Assembly: GCF_001881565.1 (NCBI RefSeq)
Contig: NZ_MPDJ01000001.1
Location: 988,829 to 1,052,828 of the forward strand
Source: Eisenbergiella tayi
GTDB taxonomy: Bacteria; Bacillota; Clostridia; Lachnospirales; Lachnospiraceae
Direction of reading: 5' to 3'
Length of the DNA stretch: 64,000 nt
In this document: positions 54,065 through 63,094 of the stretch, piece by piece
Layout of the letters: each line of letters starts with the position of its first letter
Numbering within the stretch: position 1 is the stretch's first letter
The notes under the pieces: generated by a model
Seen by the model: only the letters and a program-made list of their open reading frames with translations
Database searches by the model: none
Told to the model about the DNA's origin: nothing
Program-made: the position numbers and the translations under genes

Positions 54065-54442
54065 GTTCCCCCTTCACCCCCGCGGGCCCTCTGCACGTCC
54101 CTTTCCCTTCGGCCCCTTCCTGCGCCTTCCCTTCTCCGGCTGCTTTGGCCCGGGTGAGATGCTGGCGGCTGATTCAGCCTCAAAAAAGGGATATTTCTAA
54201 CTGTTCTGCATTTCCTGTCTGTGGTCAACGCGGCTGAACTCCTCCCTTTGGTCGTCAAACAGTCGCCGCTAAGAGCGGACCACAGACAGGAAATGCAGAA
54301 CAGTAAGAAATAATCACCTTTTTATCCGATGAACCTGCCGCCAGCATCTCACCCGGGCCGGAGCAGCCGGAGAAGGGAAGGCGCAGGAAGGGGCCGAAGG
54401 GAAAGAGGGCGTGCAGAGGGCCCGCGGGGGTGAAGGGGGAAC
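54065..54442 (+). repeat. Long palindromic element, family B copy 2
   Basis: A 378-bp palindrome centred near 54253, the longest of the four. The outer arms (54065-54168 and 54339-54442) match over about 100 bases with only a few changes. The region next to the conserved TAACTGTTCTG motif is unpaired (internal loop), then the inner arm CATTTCCTGTCTGTGGTC pairs perfectly with its partner. The apex matches copy 1. Substitutions between arms (three seen) are all T opposite G on the plus strand, that is U.G wobble if the plus strand is RNA. A plus-strand terminator follows at 54454-54496. No strong plus-strand promoter is evident. It sits between tcdA and the second HPr-like gene. Confidence 0.85.
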
Positions 54443-54453
54443 TTATGTAGCCG

Positions 54454-54496
54454 TTAGCGGCAGATGGTTATCATGTCCGTCTGCCGTTATTTTTTT
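54454..54496 (+). terminator. Plus-strand terminator directly after element B copy 2
   Basis: CGGCAGATGG - 9-base loop - CCGTCTGCCG then TTATTTTTTT on the plus strand; the minus strand has no T-run after it. Since the neighbouring gene is on the minus strand, the only plausible transcript it could end is one reading through element B copy 2 on the plus strand. Confidence 0.75.
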
Positions 54497-54726
54497 ACCA
54501 TGTATTCATGCAGGGCTGTCAGGAGCTGGTTTTCTTCTCCTTTGGGGTTTATCAGTTTTAGTTCCAGTGATTTTCCGGTTCCCAGGGCGCATACTCCAAG
54601 GATCGATTTGGCGTCTACTGTGTAGCTGCCCATGGCTAAATCGTATTCGCCGTCAAATTTTCTTATGGTGTTTACGAATTTCCATACTTCATCCGCATTG
54701 TCAAAACATATTTTTACTGATTCCAT
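54487..54726 (-). CDS. Second HPr-like/Crh-like protein
   Basis: A 79-residue HPr-fold protein. As in the 23-kb copy, the His15 segment is replaced (NADEVWKFVN), while the Ser46 region is kept (DAKSILGVCALGTGKSLEL). It therefore fits a regulatory, non-transporting HPr paralogue. The two proteins share the same length and layout but are clearly diverged. AAAGGA precedes the ATG. The stop codon lies in the T-run of the plus-strand terminator. Confidence 0.8.
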   Translation of the reverse strand: MESVKICFDNADEVWKFVNTIRKFDGEYDLAMGSYTVDAKSILGVCALGTGKSLELKLINPKGEENQLLTALHEYMVKK

Positions 54727-54855
54727 ACTTAAATCCTTTCCTTATATTAATTATTTTCCTGATTTTTTACTTTGTAGAACGATGTAGCTAAAGTTTTTCC
54801 CTTTTTTTCTGAAATATACATTTTTTTAACATAATAAATAAGAAAATAATCACGA

Positions 54856-54883
54856 TTGAATCGCGATTCAATTGCGATATAAT
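54856..54883 (+). promoter_or_regulatory. Palindromic promoter of the gene remnant
   Basis: TTGAAT (54856-54861), 16-base spacer, TATAAT (54878-54883). A perfect 16-bp palindrome TTGAATCGCGATTCAA (54856-54871) covers the -35 region, which suggests a repressor site. Confidence 0.55.
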
Positions 54884-54909
54884 ATTTCAAGAAATATAAG
54901 GAGGGCGGT

Positions 54910-55206
54910 ATGGAATTCGTGTCTATCGGGGGATTGGTAAAAGGGATTACATTGCCGGACATTATGCATGGTATATCACAGTCAAGAAACATGGTCCTTG
55001 CAAATGTCTTTTACAGGCTGTAACTTATTGAAAGCAGGGTTTTAGATTTATTTGAGTCCAAAAAGGAAATCACACGCAGAGACGTAGAATTGTTATTAGG
55101 ATGTTCCGGTTTCCCGGCCAGAAAAATTCTTAATTCCTTGCTGTCACAGGGAAAGATCCGTGTAACAGGAAAAGCCAAGGCAACAAAATATGTTATAAAT
55201 CCCTGA
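54910..55206 (+). pseudogene. Decayed C-terminal remnant of an AlbA_2/RecG-like ATP-binding HTH protein
   Basis: From ATG 54910 (after AAGGAGG) the frame reads MEFVSIGGLVKGITLPDIM then GISQSRN...LANVFYRL, a stretch typical of the C-terminal ATPase-like part of AlbA_2 or RecG-like DNA-binding proteins. Codon 38 is TAA where the family has Lys (a one-base AAA-to-TAA change). The frame then continues LIESRVLDLF...EITRRDVELLLGCSG...LLSQGKIRVTG to TGA at 55204-55206, a winged-helix end. Family members have tens of residues between FYRLKLIE and the helix, so an internal deletion is likely too. The remainder of the gene is absent upstream. A terminator follows. Confidence 0.75.
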
Positions 55207-55223
55207 AAACATCAAGATCCAAA

Positions 55224-55258
55224 CAGGCTGGCTTTCCCATGAAAACCAGCCTGTATTT
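55224..55258 (+). terminator. Terminator after the gene remnant
   Basis: CAGGCTGG - 14-base loop - CCAGCCTG followed by TATTTTGT on the plus strand. Confidence 0.75.
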
Positions 55259-55276
55259 TGTATATCCTATTTCCCC

Positions 55277-55882
55277 TTAAATCCGCACAGCTCTTTCTAT
55301 CAGTTCAACACACCTGTCGTATCCCAGTGCGGAGCTGTTCATGCACAGGTCGTAATTCAGGGGATCTCCCCATTCTTTTTCCGCATACATTTTATAGTAG
55401 TCTCTGCGCTGTTTGTCTTTCATGTGTATATAGGAATCTGCATCAGTCATGGGAATATTGTCGATTTGGTTGGCACGTTCCCTTCTTTCCGCCATGGATG
55501 AGGCGTATATGAATACGTTCAGGCTCCTTCGTTTTTCCTTCAGTATCTCTCCTGCGCAGCGGCCGATAAATATGCAGGGGCCTTCCATGCTCAGGCGGCG
55601 GATGGTCTCCGCCTGGGCCTGGTAAATACGGTAAGGCAGCATCCCCCGGTCATTTCCCCGGAAATTTTCCACCGCAGCAGCCACAGAGTAAAGAAGGCTT
55701 CTGTTGACTTTCTCGTCGTTAGCTTTCACTTCTTCCGGATTAAGACCGTATTTTTCCGCCGCCAGCATAAGAAGCTGCCCGTCATAAAAGGGGATCCCCA
55801 GCTTCTCCGACAGCCGTTTGCCTATCTCGCGGCCGCCGCTGGCATATTGACGTTCTATAGTAATTGTTCTCAGATTTCCCAT
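55277..55882 (-). CDS. Cytidylate kinase-like family protein
   Basis: A 201-residue P-loop-like protein of the cytidylate-kinase-like family: TITIERQYASGGREIGKRLSE carries the modified P-loop (SGGREIGK), then PFYDGQLL and CIFIGRCAGEIL as in CMP kinase. True Cmk has about 220 residues, so this shorter paralogue may use another substrate. It lies 17 bases after the ABC exporter gene on the same strand and may be the last gene of that operon. Confidence 0.88.
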   Translation of the reverse strand: MGNLRTITIERQYASGGREIGKRLSEKLGIPFYDGQLLMLAAEKYGLNPEEVKANDEKVNRSLLYSVAAAVENFRGNDRGMLPYRIYQAQAETIRRLSMEGPCIFIGRCAGEILKEKRRSLNVFIYASSMAERRERANQIDNIPMTDADSYIHMKDKQRRDYYKMYAEKEWGDPLNYDLCMNSSALGYDRCVELIERAVRI

Positions 55883-55899
55883 TTTTCATTTCTCCTTTT

Positions 55900-57738
55900 C
55901 TATGCCGTTGCATCCACGAACTGCGAATTGTAAAGCTCTGCATAGAAGCCGTTCTTTGCAAGGAGTTCTTCATGCTTGCCCTGTTCGATGATATCGCCGT
56001 CTTTCATAACCAGAATCAAATCCGCATCGCGGATGGTGGAAAGTCTGTGAGCAATAACAAAGCTGGTTCTTCCTTCCATCAGACGATTCATGGCCTTCTG
56101 GATCTGCTGCTCCGTTCTGGTATCTACGGAGCTGGTCGCTTCATCAAGTATCATTATCTTATTATCCGCCAGTATGGCACGGGCGATGGTAAGAAGCTGT
56201 TTCTGCCCCTGGGAAACGTTGCTGGCGTCTTCATTAAGCTCCATCTGATAGCCTCCCGGCAGCGTCTGGATAAAGTGATGGGCGTGCGCGGCTTTGGCCG
56301 CCTGGATGACTTCTTCATCCGTGGCGTCCAGACGGCCGTACCGGATATTTTCCATAATGGTCCCCTTAAACAGCCAGGTGTCCTGAAGTACCATTCCGAA
56401 AATCTCACGCAGCTCGCTGCGGTTGAAATCGCGTACATTGGAGCCGTCCACCAGGATAGCGCCGCTGTTCACATCGTAAAAACGCATCAGGAGCTTCACC
56501 ATTGTGGTTTTTCCTGCGCCGGTAGGCCCTACGATGGCTACGGTCTGGCCGGGCTTCACGGAACAGTTAAAGTTATGGATAATAATTTTATCCGGATTAT
56601 AACCGAATACTACGTTCTGGAAGTCAACTCTGCCCTGAGGGAATTCCAGATGGACAGGGTTCTCCACATTCTGTACCTCTTCTTCCTCTTCCAGGAATTC
56701 AAAAACGCGTTCTGCGGCGGCGGCAGTTGACTGCAGCATATTGGAAACCTGCGCCAGCTGGGTAATAGGCTGGGTAAAGTTCCTTACATACTGGATAAAT
56801 GCCTGGATGTCACCTACGGTGATTGTTCCGCGCACAGCCAGCATACTTCCCACAACAGCTACGGACACATAACCCAGGTTTCCCACAAAGGTCATGATAG
56901 GCTGCATCAATCCTGAAAGGAACTGGGATTTCCATGCGGACTGGTAAAGGATATTGTTGGTGTCATGGAAGGTCTGTTCCACGTCCTCTTCTTTATTATA
57001 GGCCTTTACGATATTATGTCCGCTGTATACCTCTTCCACCTGGCCGTTGATTTCGCCCAGATATTTTTGCTGTGCAACGAAGAATTTCTGTGATTTTTTT
57101 ACTACGAATCCTATCAGTCCCGCTGATATCGGAAGAATGACAATTGCTATCAGGGTCATCAGAGGGCTGATACTCAGCATCATGATCAGTACACCCACCA
57201 TGGTGGTCAGGGAGGTGATCAGCTGGGTAACGCTCTGGTTAAGGCTCTGTCCCAGCGTATCCACATCATTGGTGATACGGGACAGTACCTCGCCCACGGT
57301 CCTGCTTTCAAAATACTTCATGGGCATCCGGTTGATCTTGGAACAGATTTCCTCACGGAAACGGTAGGCCAGCCTTTGGGAGATACCGGTCATAATCAGT
57401 CCCTGTATGAAGGAAAGGACTGCGCTCAGTACATACAGCCCCAAAAGAAGGAGCAAAATCTGTCCTATTTTTTCAAAATTAATGCTGCCGGTTCCGGAGA
57501 CCTTGGCTACAAGTCCGTTAAACAGCTCCGTCGTAGCCTTACCGGAGATCTTGGGTCCGATGATTCCGAACACGGTACTGCCGATCGCAAAAAATAATAC
57601 GGCGACAAATGCGGGCCAATAGCTGCCCATATATTTCACAAGTTTTTTTATGGTGCCTTTAAAATCCTTGGCCTTTTCGCCGCCCATCCGGGCGCCGGGG
57701 CCATGCATCCTTACCGGTCTTCTCTGATTCTCACTCAT
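55900..57738 (-). CDS. ABC exporter subunit with canonical Walker B Glu
   Basis: A 612-residue half-transporter: six TM segments then an ABC domain with Walker A GPTGAGKTT, signature VSQGQKQ, Walker B IMILDEATSSVD with the catalytic Glu, and H-loop AHRLSTI. The non-consensus signature (SQGQ rather than SGGQ) pairs with the partner's Asp to make a degenerate ATP site, as in TM287/288. It overlaps the partner gene by 4 bases. Exported compound unknown; a MarR repressor heads the operon, so drug or lipid export is plausible. Confidence 0.93.
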   Translation of the reverse strand: MSENQRRPVRMHGPGARMGGEKAKDFKGTIKKLVKYMGSYWPAFVAVLFFAIGSTVFGIIGPKISGKATTELFNGLVAKVSGTGSINFEKIGQILLLLLGLYVLSAVLSFIQGLIMTGISQRLAYRFREEICSKINRMPMKYFESRTVGEVLSRITNDVDTLGQSLNQSVTQLITSLTTMVGVLIMMLSISPLMTLIAIVILPISAGLIGFVVKKSQKFFVAQQKYLGEINGQVEEVYSGHNIVKAYNKEEDVEQTFHDTNNILYQSAWKSQFLSGLMQPIMTFVGNLGYVSVAVVGSMLAVRGTITVGDIQAFIQYVRNFTQPITQLAQVSNMLQSTAAAAERVFEFLEEEEEVQNVENPVHLEFPQGRVDFQNVVFGYNPDKIIIHNFNCSVKPGQTVAIVGPTGAGKTTMVKLLMRFYDVNSGAILVDGSNVRDFNRSELREIFGMVLQDTWLFKGTIMENIRYGRLDATDEEVIQAAKAAHAHHFIQTLPGGYQMELNEDASNVSQGQKQLLTIARAILADNKIMILDEATSSVDTRTEQQIQKAMNRLMEGRTSFVIAHRLSTIRDADLILVMKDGDIIEQGKHEELLAKNGFYAELYNSQFVDATA

Positions 57739-59885
57739 GATGCGCTTCCTCCTTTCAGCTCTGCCTCAGACAGCTGGGAACGGGCAATTTCCTGGTATGC
57801 TTCACAGGATGCCAGCAGTTCTTCATGGGTTCCGATACCGGCTATCTTTCCTTCATCCAGCACAATGATCTGGTTGGCATGGAGGATTGTGCTGATACGC
57901 TGTGCCACGATAATGATTGTGGCATCGGCAATTTTGTCATGAAGGGCTTTCCGCAGTACCATATCCGTCTTGTAATCAAGGGCGGAAAAGCTGTCATCAA
58001 ACAGGAAAATCTTCGGATTCTTTGCAATGGCCCTGGCAATGGACAGACGCTGCTTCTGTCCGCCGGATACATTGCTGCCGCCCTGGGCGATAGGGCTTTC
58101 ATAGCCCTCCGGCTTACTGTCGATAAATTCAGTTGCCTGGGCAATATCCGCCGCCTGCTCCATCATTTCATCTGTAATATAGGAACCGCCGTATTTGATG
58201 TTGGATTCGATGTCACCTGAGAACAGGTTCGCTTTCTGAGGCACAAAGCCCAGTATGCTTCTCAGCTTATGCTGGGACATTTCACGGATATCAACACCGT
58301 CTATCGTAATTTTTCCTTCTGTCACATCATAAAAACGGGGAATCAGATGCATCAGCGTGGATTTTCCGCAGCCGGTGCTTCCTATGATCGCCGTCGTTTC
58401 TCCCGGCTTCGCGGTAAAGCTGATCTTTTCCAGTGCATCCGCTTTGGCCCCGTCATAACGGAAGGAAACATCCTCAAAGGAAAGTTCTCCCTTTACCTGG
58501 GACAACTGAGCATCCTTTACAGAAGGCGCATCATGTATGGTAGGCTCCGTATCGAGAACCTCCTGGATCCTTTCCGCCGCCACGCCTGCACGGGGGAGCA
58601 TAACGGAAATCATTGTGATCATGAGGAATGCCATGACAATCTGCATGGTGTAGGTAATGAATGCCATCATATCGCCTACCTGCAGGTTTCCGGCATCAAT
58701 CCCTTTTCCGCCGAACCAGATAATCATGACGGTGATGCAGTTCATGATCATCATCATCATGGGCATCATGAACGTCATAACCCGGTTGGTAAACAGCTGT
58801 GTTTTCATCAGATCCTTATTGGCTGTTTCAAAACGGTCTTCCTCAAACTTTTCCCGGCTGAAGGCACGTATTACGGAAACACCTGTAAGGATTTCCCTGG
58901 ATACCAGATTCAGACGGTCAACCAAAGACTGCATTTTCTTGAATTTGGGCATGGCGATCCGCATCAGCACAAGAACCACTGCGGAAATAGCCACTACCGC
59001 CACTCCGATAATCCATCCCAGGCCGGTTCTGGTACTCATAACCTTGACAATGCCTCCGATACCAATGATAGGGGCATACAGTACCATACGAAGCAGCATA
59101 ACCTCTACCATCTGCACCTGCTGGATATCGTTGGTGCTTCGTGTAATGAGGGAAGCTATGGAGAACTTATTCAGTTCGTTATTGGAAAAGGATACCACCT
59201 TGGTAAATACCTTTCCCCGCAGATCCATACCGATTTTAGCAGCTGTCCTTGAGGATAAAAGGCCTGCAAGTATGGCGGCCGCCATCATGAGCAGCGTAAG
59301 GCCGAGCATTTTGGCCCCTGTGGAAAGCAGGTAGTTCATCTGCACCTGATTCAGATCCATACCCATAGCTTCATATTCCTTCTGGATAAAAAGAATTGCC
59401 TTCTGGGTAATGATGGAATCGCTCATATCCCCCATTTCCTCTACAGCCTCATCCTTCATCGTGGTAAGCTTGGTATCGTCCATTCCCTGGGCAGCTATCA
59501 TCCCCTTCAGACTGTCCATATCCGTCATCCCTGATTCCTGGACAGAACTCAGTATAACCATGGGCATTCCGAAATCATTATTAAGACGATCAATCGTCTC
59601 TTTATCCGAGGTATTCAGCTCATATATACCGTCAACCAGATCATAGGCCTGAAGTACTTCGTTTTTCTCATCGGCTGTCATAAACAGGCCCAGGCTGTCA
59701 AGGGTTTCTTCCCTCATTTTATCAGGCACCGCATTTTCTATGCCTCCCTGCTGAATTCCCACATCCACGATATCAGAAGTATAGGAAGGCAGTGCCAGAT
59801 CGCAGTACGCCTGGCCAATCAGAAGCAGAATAATGAGCAGAACAGTCACCTTATGCTCGCCCAAATGTTTAAACAATTTCCACAT
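57735..59885 (-). CDS. ABC exporter subunit with degenerate Walker B and large extracytoplasmic insert
   Basis: A 716-residue half-transporter. TM1 (about 15-35) is separated from the rest of the membrane domain by about 130 polar residues (35-165; KMREETLDSLGLF..., DMDSLKGMIAAQG), an extracellular insert rare in this class. The ABC domain carries Walker A GSTGCGKST, signature VSGGQKQ and Walker B IFLFDDSFSALD, with Asp in place of the catalytic Glu. With the partner it forms one consensus and one degenerate ATP site. The insert may bind substrate or a surface partner. Confidence 0.92.
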   Translation of the reverse strand: MWKLFKHLGEHKVTVLLIILLLIGQAYCDLALPSYTSDIVDVGIQQGGIENAVPDKMREETLDSLGLFMTADEKNEVLQAYDLVDGIYELNTSDKETIDRLNNDFGMPMVILSSVQESGMTDMDSLKGMIAAQGMDDTKLTTMKDEAVEEMGDMSDSIITQKAILFIQKEYEAMGMDLNQVQMNYLLSTGAKMLGLTLLMMAAAILAGLLSSRTAAKIGMDLRGKVFTKVVSFSNNELNKFSIASLITRSTNDIQQVQMVEVMLLRMVLYAPIIGIGGIVKVMSTRTGLGWIIGVAVVAISAVVLVLMRIAMPKFKKMQSLVDRLNLVSREILTGVSVIRAFSREKFEEDRFETANKDLMKTQLFTNRVMTFMMPMMMMIMNCITVMIIWFGGKGIDAGNLQVGDMMAFITYTMQIVMAFLMITMISVMLPRAGVAAERIQEVLDTEPTIHDAPSVKDAQLSQVKGELSFEDVSFRYDGAKADALEKISFTAKPGETTAIIGSTGCGKSTLMHLIPRFYDVTEGKITIDGVDIREMSQHKLRSILGFVPQKANLFSGDIESNIKYGGSYITDEMMEQAADIAQATEFIDSKPEGYESPIAQGGSNVSGGQKQRLSIARAIAKNPKIFLFDDSFSALDYKTDMVLRKALHDKIADATIIIVAQRISTILHANQIIVLDEGKIAGIGTHEELLASCEAYQEIARSQLSEAELKGGSAS

Positions 59886-59919
59886 TCTTTCAGTTTCTCC
59901 TTTCAGATGCTGTTATTAA

Positions 59920-60387
59920 TTAAGATGTTTCTCCATAAAACACAGGTATGTTTTTCTCCATAAGGTCCACTAATTCCCCCCATAGTTCCAGGAACGTTTC
60001 CATCTTTTCTTCTCCCATTTCCTTCAGGACCCAATCGATATAATCCGTACACGTCTTCCAGGCCTGCAGTCTGGCATCCTCTCCTTCATCAGTCAGACAG
60101 ACGTAGGTTTTCCTTCTGTTCTTTTTATCTACCATCCGTACCGCCAGCCCCTTTTCTTCCACAGACTTCAATGTCCGGGACATGGCGGGAGGAGACATGT
60201 AGGAACATCTCGCCAGTTCGGAAACCCCGATGCCGTGTTCGTCAGGATGGTTCTTCATATATCTATGAACCATTTGCAGTGTAATAAACTCTCCATGAGT
60301 AATGTTCCCCAGGCGGATTCCCATATTCACCTTCCCGTACCGGAAAGTCGTACGAAGCAAAGCACTGCGCATCTCATCCGTCGTCAT
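59920..60387 (-). CDS. MarR family repressor
   Basis: A 155-residue winged-helix regulator: GISVSELARC-like helix (HGIGVSELARCSYMSPPAMSR, key words VSELARC and SPPAMSRTL) and wing DKKNRRKTYVCLT. ATG 60387 follows AAAGGAG; the frame upstream to 60528 lies in the leader. It stands 34 bases before the ABC pair and probably represses this operon through the palindrome at 60522-60534. Confidence 0.93.
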   Translation of the reverse strand: MTTDEMRSALLRTTFRYGKVNMGIRLGNITHGEFITLQMVHRYMKNHPDEHGIGVSELARCSYMSPPAMSRTLKSVEEKGLAVRMVDKKNRRKTYVCLTDEGEDARLQAWKTCTDYIDWVLKEMGEEKMETFLELWGELVDLMEKNIPVFYGETS

Positions 60388-60521
60388 TCTTTCTCTCCTT
60401 TCGCGGCTGTTGGCTGCACCTGATTGCGGAAGAAGCTGTAGCTTCTCCGCCGGAAGGTATCTCCCCGCCGGCATTTTTCTTTGGCAGCCGCATACCGAAA
60501 TGTGTTTTGCAAGGACAACAT

Positions 60522-60581
60522 TTAACAATGTTAATAATTGTTATAGTTAAAGATTATAGCCCTGAGAGCTTGTAATTACAA
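60522..60581 (-). promoter_or_regulatory. Promoter and palindromic operator of the MarR-ABC operon
   Basis: Minus strand TTGTAA (60576-60581), 17-base spacer, TATAAT (60553-60558); downstream of it a perfect 13-bp inverted repeat TTAACA-T-TGTTAA (60522-60534), a good size for a MarR dimer. Upstream (60582-60640) is an A/T-rich stretch that could act as UP element. Confidence 0.7.
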
Positions 60582-60637
60582 TATACTTTTTAGAAAAAAA
60601 GTATAAAAAATATATAAAAAATCCGTCACTTCGTACA

Positions 60638-60680
60638 GGAAAAAGTTCTCCAACCCGATTTATATCGGTTTGGAGAACCT
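60638..60680 (-). terminator. Terminator of the HAD phosphatase gene
   Basis: Minus strand GGTTCTCCAAACCGAT / ATCGGGTTGGAGAACT with TTTTTCC after it. Confidence 0.85.
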
Positions 60681-60738
60681 ATAAAACGAAATAACGGCTT
60701 TCGTATATTCCACTGATTTCTCAAAGCATGTATATATT

Positions 60739-61524
60739 TTATGAAAGAAGCTCCAGATATTCCAACGCTCGTTTCAGGCCGTCTTCACTGATATCTGCCG
60801 TCACGAAATCCGCGGCTTCCTTCAGCGCACTGACCCCATTTCCCATGGCAATCCCCACACCTGCTGCCTGTATCATTTCCAGGTCATTCATGCTGTCGCC
60901 CACCGCCGCTGTTTCTGCAAAGCCCAGCCCCCAATGCTCCAGCAAAAGAGTGAGACCATACGCCTTGGAAAGATAAGAGGGGATAACATCCGCCCCTCCC
61001 GTAATTTCATTCATGAGCGGCGTCCGCAGCCCGGGGAAATTTTCCGCTATCAGCCGGGCCGCTTCCACGGTATCATCCAGGTACAGCGCATGCATGGGAA
61101 TTTCATAAAGCATTCCTGCATCGTAAAGCTCCCTGCGGAAAAGCTGCTCCTTTCCCTTCCATCTGGACAACTGTTTTTCCGGATTGGTCGTATACCATTT
61201 CCCTTCATACAGGCCACCCAGACAAAGCTCATGGGTATAGGCAAAATCAAGAACCTCCTTCTGCAGCTTCGGATCCAGGAAGGTCTCCTTTAACACCAGC
61301 CCTTCCGACTCCACCATGGAACCGTTGGAATGTATGATTCCGTCAGGCTTAATCAGCTCTTTTATTGGAGCATTCCACACATCATTGAAGAATCGTCCGC
61401 TTGCCAGGACAATTCTGCACTTTCCTCTTACGGCCTCCAGGGCCTTTTCCGCACTTTCCGGTATTTTACCGGCCCTGTGGTCAAAAACCGTATTATCATA
61501 ATCCAGACAAAGTACTTTTATCAT
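60739..61524 (-). CDS. HAD-IIB (Cof-type) phosphatase
   Basis: A 261-residue HAD hydrolase. Motif I LDYDNTVFD (nucleophile and acid Asp), motif II LASGRF, and motif III/IV GDSMNDLEMIQAAG are present, with a type IIB cap between residues about 85 and 185. Family members act on sugar phosphates or nucleotides. It overlaps the CorC-like gene by 4 bases and is therefore coupled to it. Confidence 0.92.
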   Translation of the reverse strand: MIKVLCLDYDNTVFDHRAGKIPESAEKALEAVRGKCRIVLASGRFFNDVWNAPIKELIKPDGIIHSNGSMVESEGLVLKETFLDPKLQKEVLDFAYTHELCLGGLYEGKWYTTNPEKQLSRWKGKEQLFRRELYDAGMLYEIPMHALYLDDTVEAARLIAENFPGLRTPLMNEITGGADVIPSYLSKAYGLTLLLEHWGLGFAETAAVGDSMNDLEMIQAAGVGIAMGNGVSALKEAADFVTADISEDGLKRALEYLELLS

Positions 61525-62855
61525 TTCTGCTCCTCCTCTGCTGCCTCCCTTTTTCGGATCAGGGCCGTCTCAATCCGCTGGTCCCTGATTTTTTCCACAT
61601 GGATATCCAGCCCGTTCACCTGCACGTCAAACTGGCTGCCGTCTGCAGGAATTGTGCGGAGGCAGCTGTATACCATGCCTCCCACCGTATCATAATCCGG
61701 ATCCTCCGGCAGTTCAATATCAAGCGCCTCAGCCAGCTCCTCAATATCAGTCCCTCCGGAAACCTGCCAGAGATTATTTTCCAGCTGTACAATCTCCGGC
61801 TGCTGAGCCGGATCAAACTCATCATATATATTTCCCACAATTTCTTCCAGCAAATCCTCCATGGTAATAATTCCCGCCGTCTGGCCGTATTCATCAATGA
61901 CGATGGCAATGTGTACCTTATTGGTCTGCATATCACGGAAAAGGTCATCCGCATGAACCGTGTCAGGTACCAGATAGGCTTCCCGCAGCAGCTCCCTTAT
62001 CTGCCCGGGCTCATCGCCGGCCCTGTTGAGCAGATAATCCCTTGCATTCATAATTCCGACAATATCATTGATATCCTCGTCATATACCGGGTATCTGGAC
62101 AGGCCGGTTTCCCGGATGGTACGCATGATCACTTCGTCTTCCTCCTCCAGAGAAAAGGCAACCACATCGGCCTCTCTTGTCATGGCGTCCCTTACAGAAA
62201 TATCATCGAACCGGAATACATTCTGTATCCATTCCTGTTCCTCCTGATCGATAGTGCCCTTCTCACCGCCCAGTTCCACCATCATGCGTATTTCCTCTTC
62301 CGTAACAGAATCCTCTTCCGCCTCTGTTTTCATATGAAGGATACGTAAGACCGTGTTGGTGGAAAAGGACAGGAACCAGATGACCGGCTTCATGGCCACC
62401 GCCACACCGGATATCACTCCGCTACTGAACTTCGCCACCTCCAGAGACTTCTGCATGGCGATCCTCTTGGGTACCAGTTCCCCGAAAATAAGGGTGAAAT
62501 ACGCCAGGATAATGGTAATTACCACCACAGATATGGTATCCAGCGCCGCTTCCGGTATTCCATGAAAGCCGATATCCTCGTATACCCATTTTACCAGATA
62601 TTCGGAAAAATTATCCGCGGCAAAGGCACTTCCCAGAAAACCGGCCATGGTGATGCCTACCTGTATGGTGGAAAGGAAGGAAGCCGGTTCCTCTACCAGC
62701 TTCAGCAGCCGGCCGGCCTTTTTATCCCCTTCCTCCTCAAGCCTGCGCAGCTTCGTCCCATTCAGGGAAACCACCGCAATTTCCGCGGCAGCAAAAAATG
62801 CATTCAATAAAATAAGAATAACCTGTAAAAGCAATTGTCTTGGTATTGATGTCAA
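61521..62855 (-). CDS. CNNM/CorC-type hemolysin family transporter
   Basis: A 444-residue protein: CNNM (DUF21) membrane domain with three to four TM segments (AFFAAAEIAVVSLNGTKL; AYFTLIFGELVPKRIAM), a CBS pair (about 205-325, DAMTREADVV and VHIAIVIDEYGQTAGIITMEDLLEE) and a C-terminal CorC_HlyC domain. Proteins of this family move or regulate magnesium or cobalt. TTG 62855 follows AAGGAG by about 9 bases; upstream codons to 62957 are in the leader. The leader is about 230 nt and holds a terminator, so expression may be controlled by attenuation. Confidence 0.93.
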   Translation of the reverse strand: MTSIPRQLLLQVILILLNAFFAAAEIAVVSLNGTKLRRLEEEGDKKAGRLLKLVEEPASFLSTIQVGITMAGFLGSAFAADNFSEYLVKWVYEDIGFHGIPEAALDTISVVVITIILAYFTLIFGELVPKRIAMQKSLEVAKFSSGVISGVAVAMKPVIWFLSFSTNTVLRILHMKTEAEEDSVTEEEIRMMVELGGEKGTIDQEEQEWIQNVFRFDDISVRDAMTREADVVAFSLEEEDEVIMRTIRETGLSRYPVYDEDINDIVGIMNARDYLLNRAGDEPGQIRELLREAYLVPDTVHADDLFRDMQTNKVHIAIVIDEYGQTAGIITMEDLLEEIVGNIYDEFDPAQQPEIVQLENNLWQVSGGTDIEELAEALDIELPEDPDYDTVGGMVYSCLRTIPADGSQFDVQVNGLDIHVEKIRDQRIETALIRKREAAEEEQK

Positions 62856-62947
62856 AATAAATCTCTCCTTTTTTCTCTGTTGTTCAGGACGGTTTCCCGT
62901 CCTCCCTCTTTGCCGTCCTGCGGCAGCGCTTTTACCCCGAAAAGCAC

Positions 62948-62989
62948 AAAAAGACACAGCCTGTCAAGCTGATGCTAACAGGCTATGCC
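62948..62989 (-). terminator. Terminator-like hairpin inside the CorC-type leader
   Basis: A 12-bp stem GGCATAGCCTGT / ACAGGCTGTGTC with a 13-base loop, followed by TTTTT on the minus strand, about 100 nt after the promoter and 90 nt before the start codon. Upstream in the leader a small hairpin GTCTT/AAGAC (63047-63062) and a G-rich CTGAGGGGGAAAC segment occur. Confidence 0.7.
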
Positions 62990-63094
62990 CTTAAAAGGTT
63001 TTCGTATTTTATTCAAATAATGATTCGTTTCCCCCTCAGGGTCCGCGTCTTCCATGAAAGACCTTTCCTTTCTCTGCATATCTTCGATGAAAAT

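Noticed and set aside
54004..54258. An 84-codon minus-strand frame in family B copy 2
   Set aside because: It runs through the palindrome, is extremely Arg/Gly-rich, and the equivalent frame in copy 1 is shifted and stopped.
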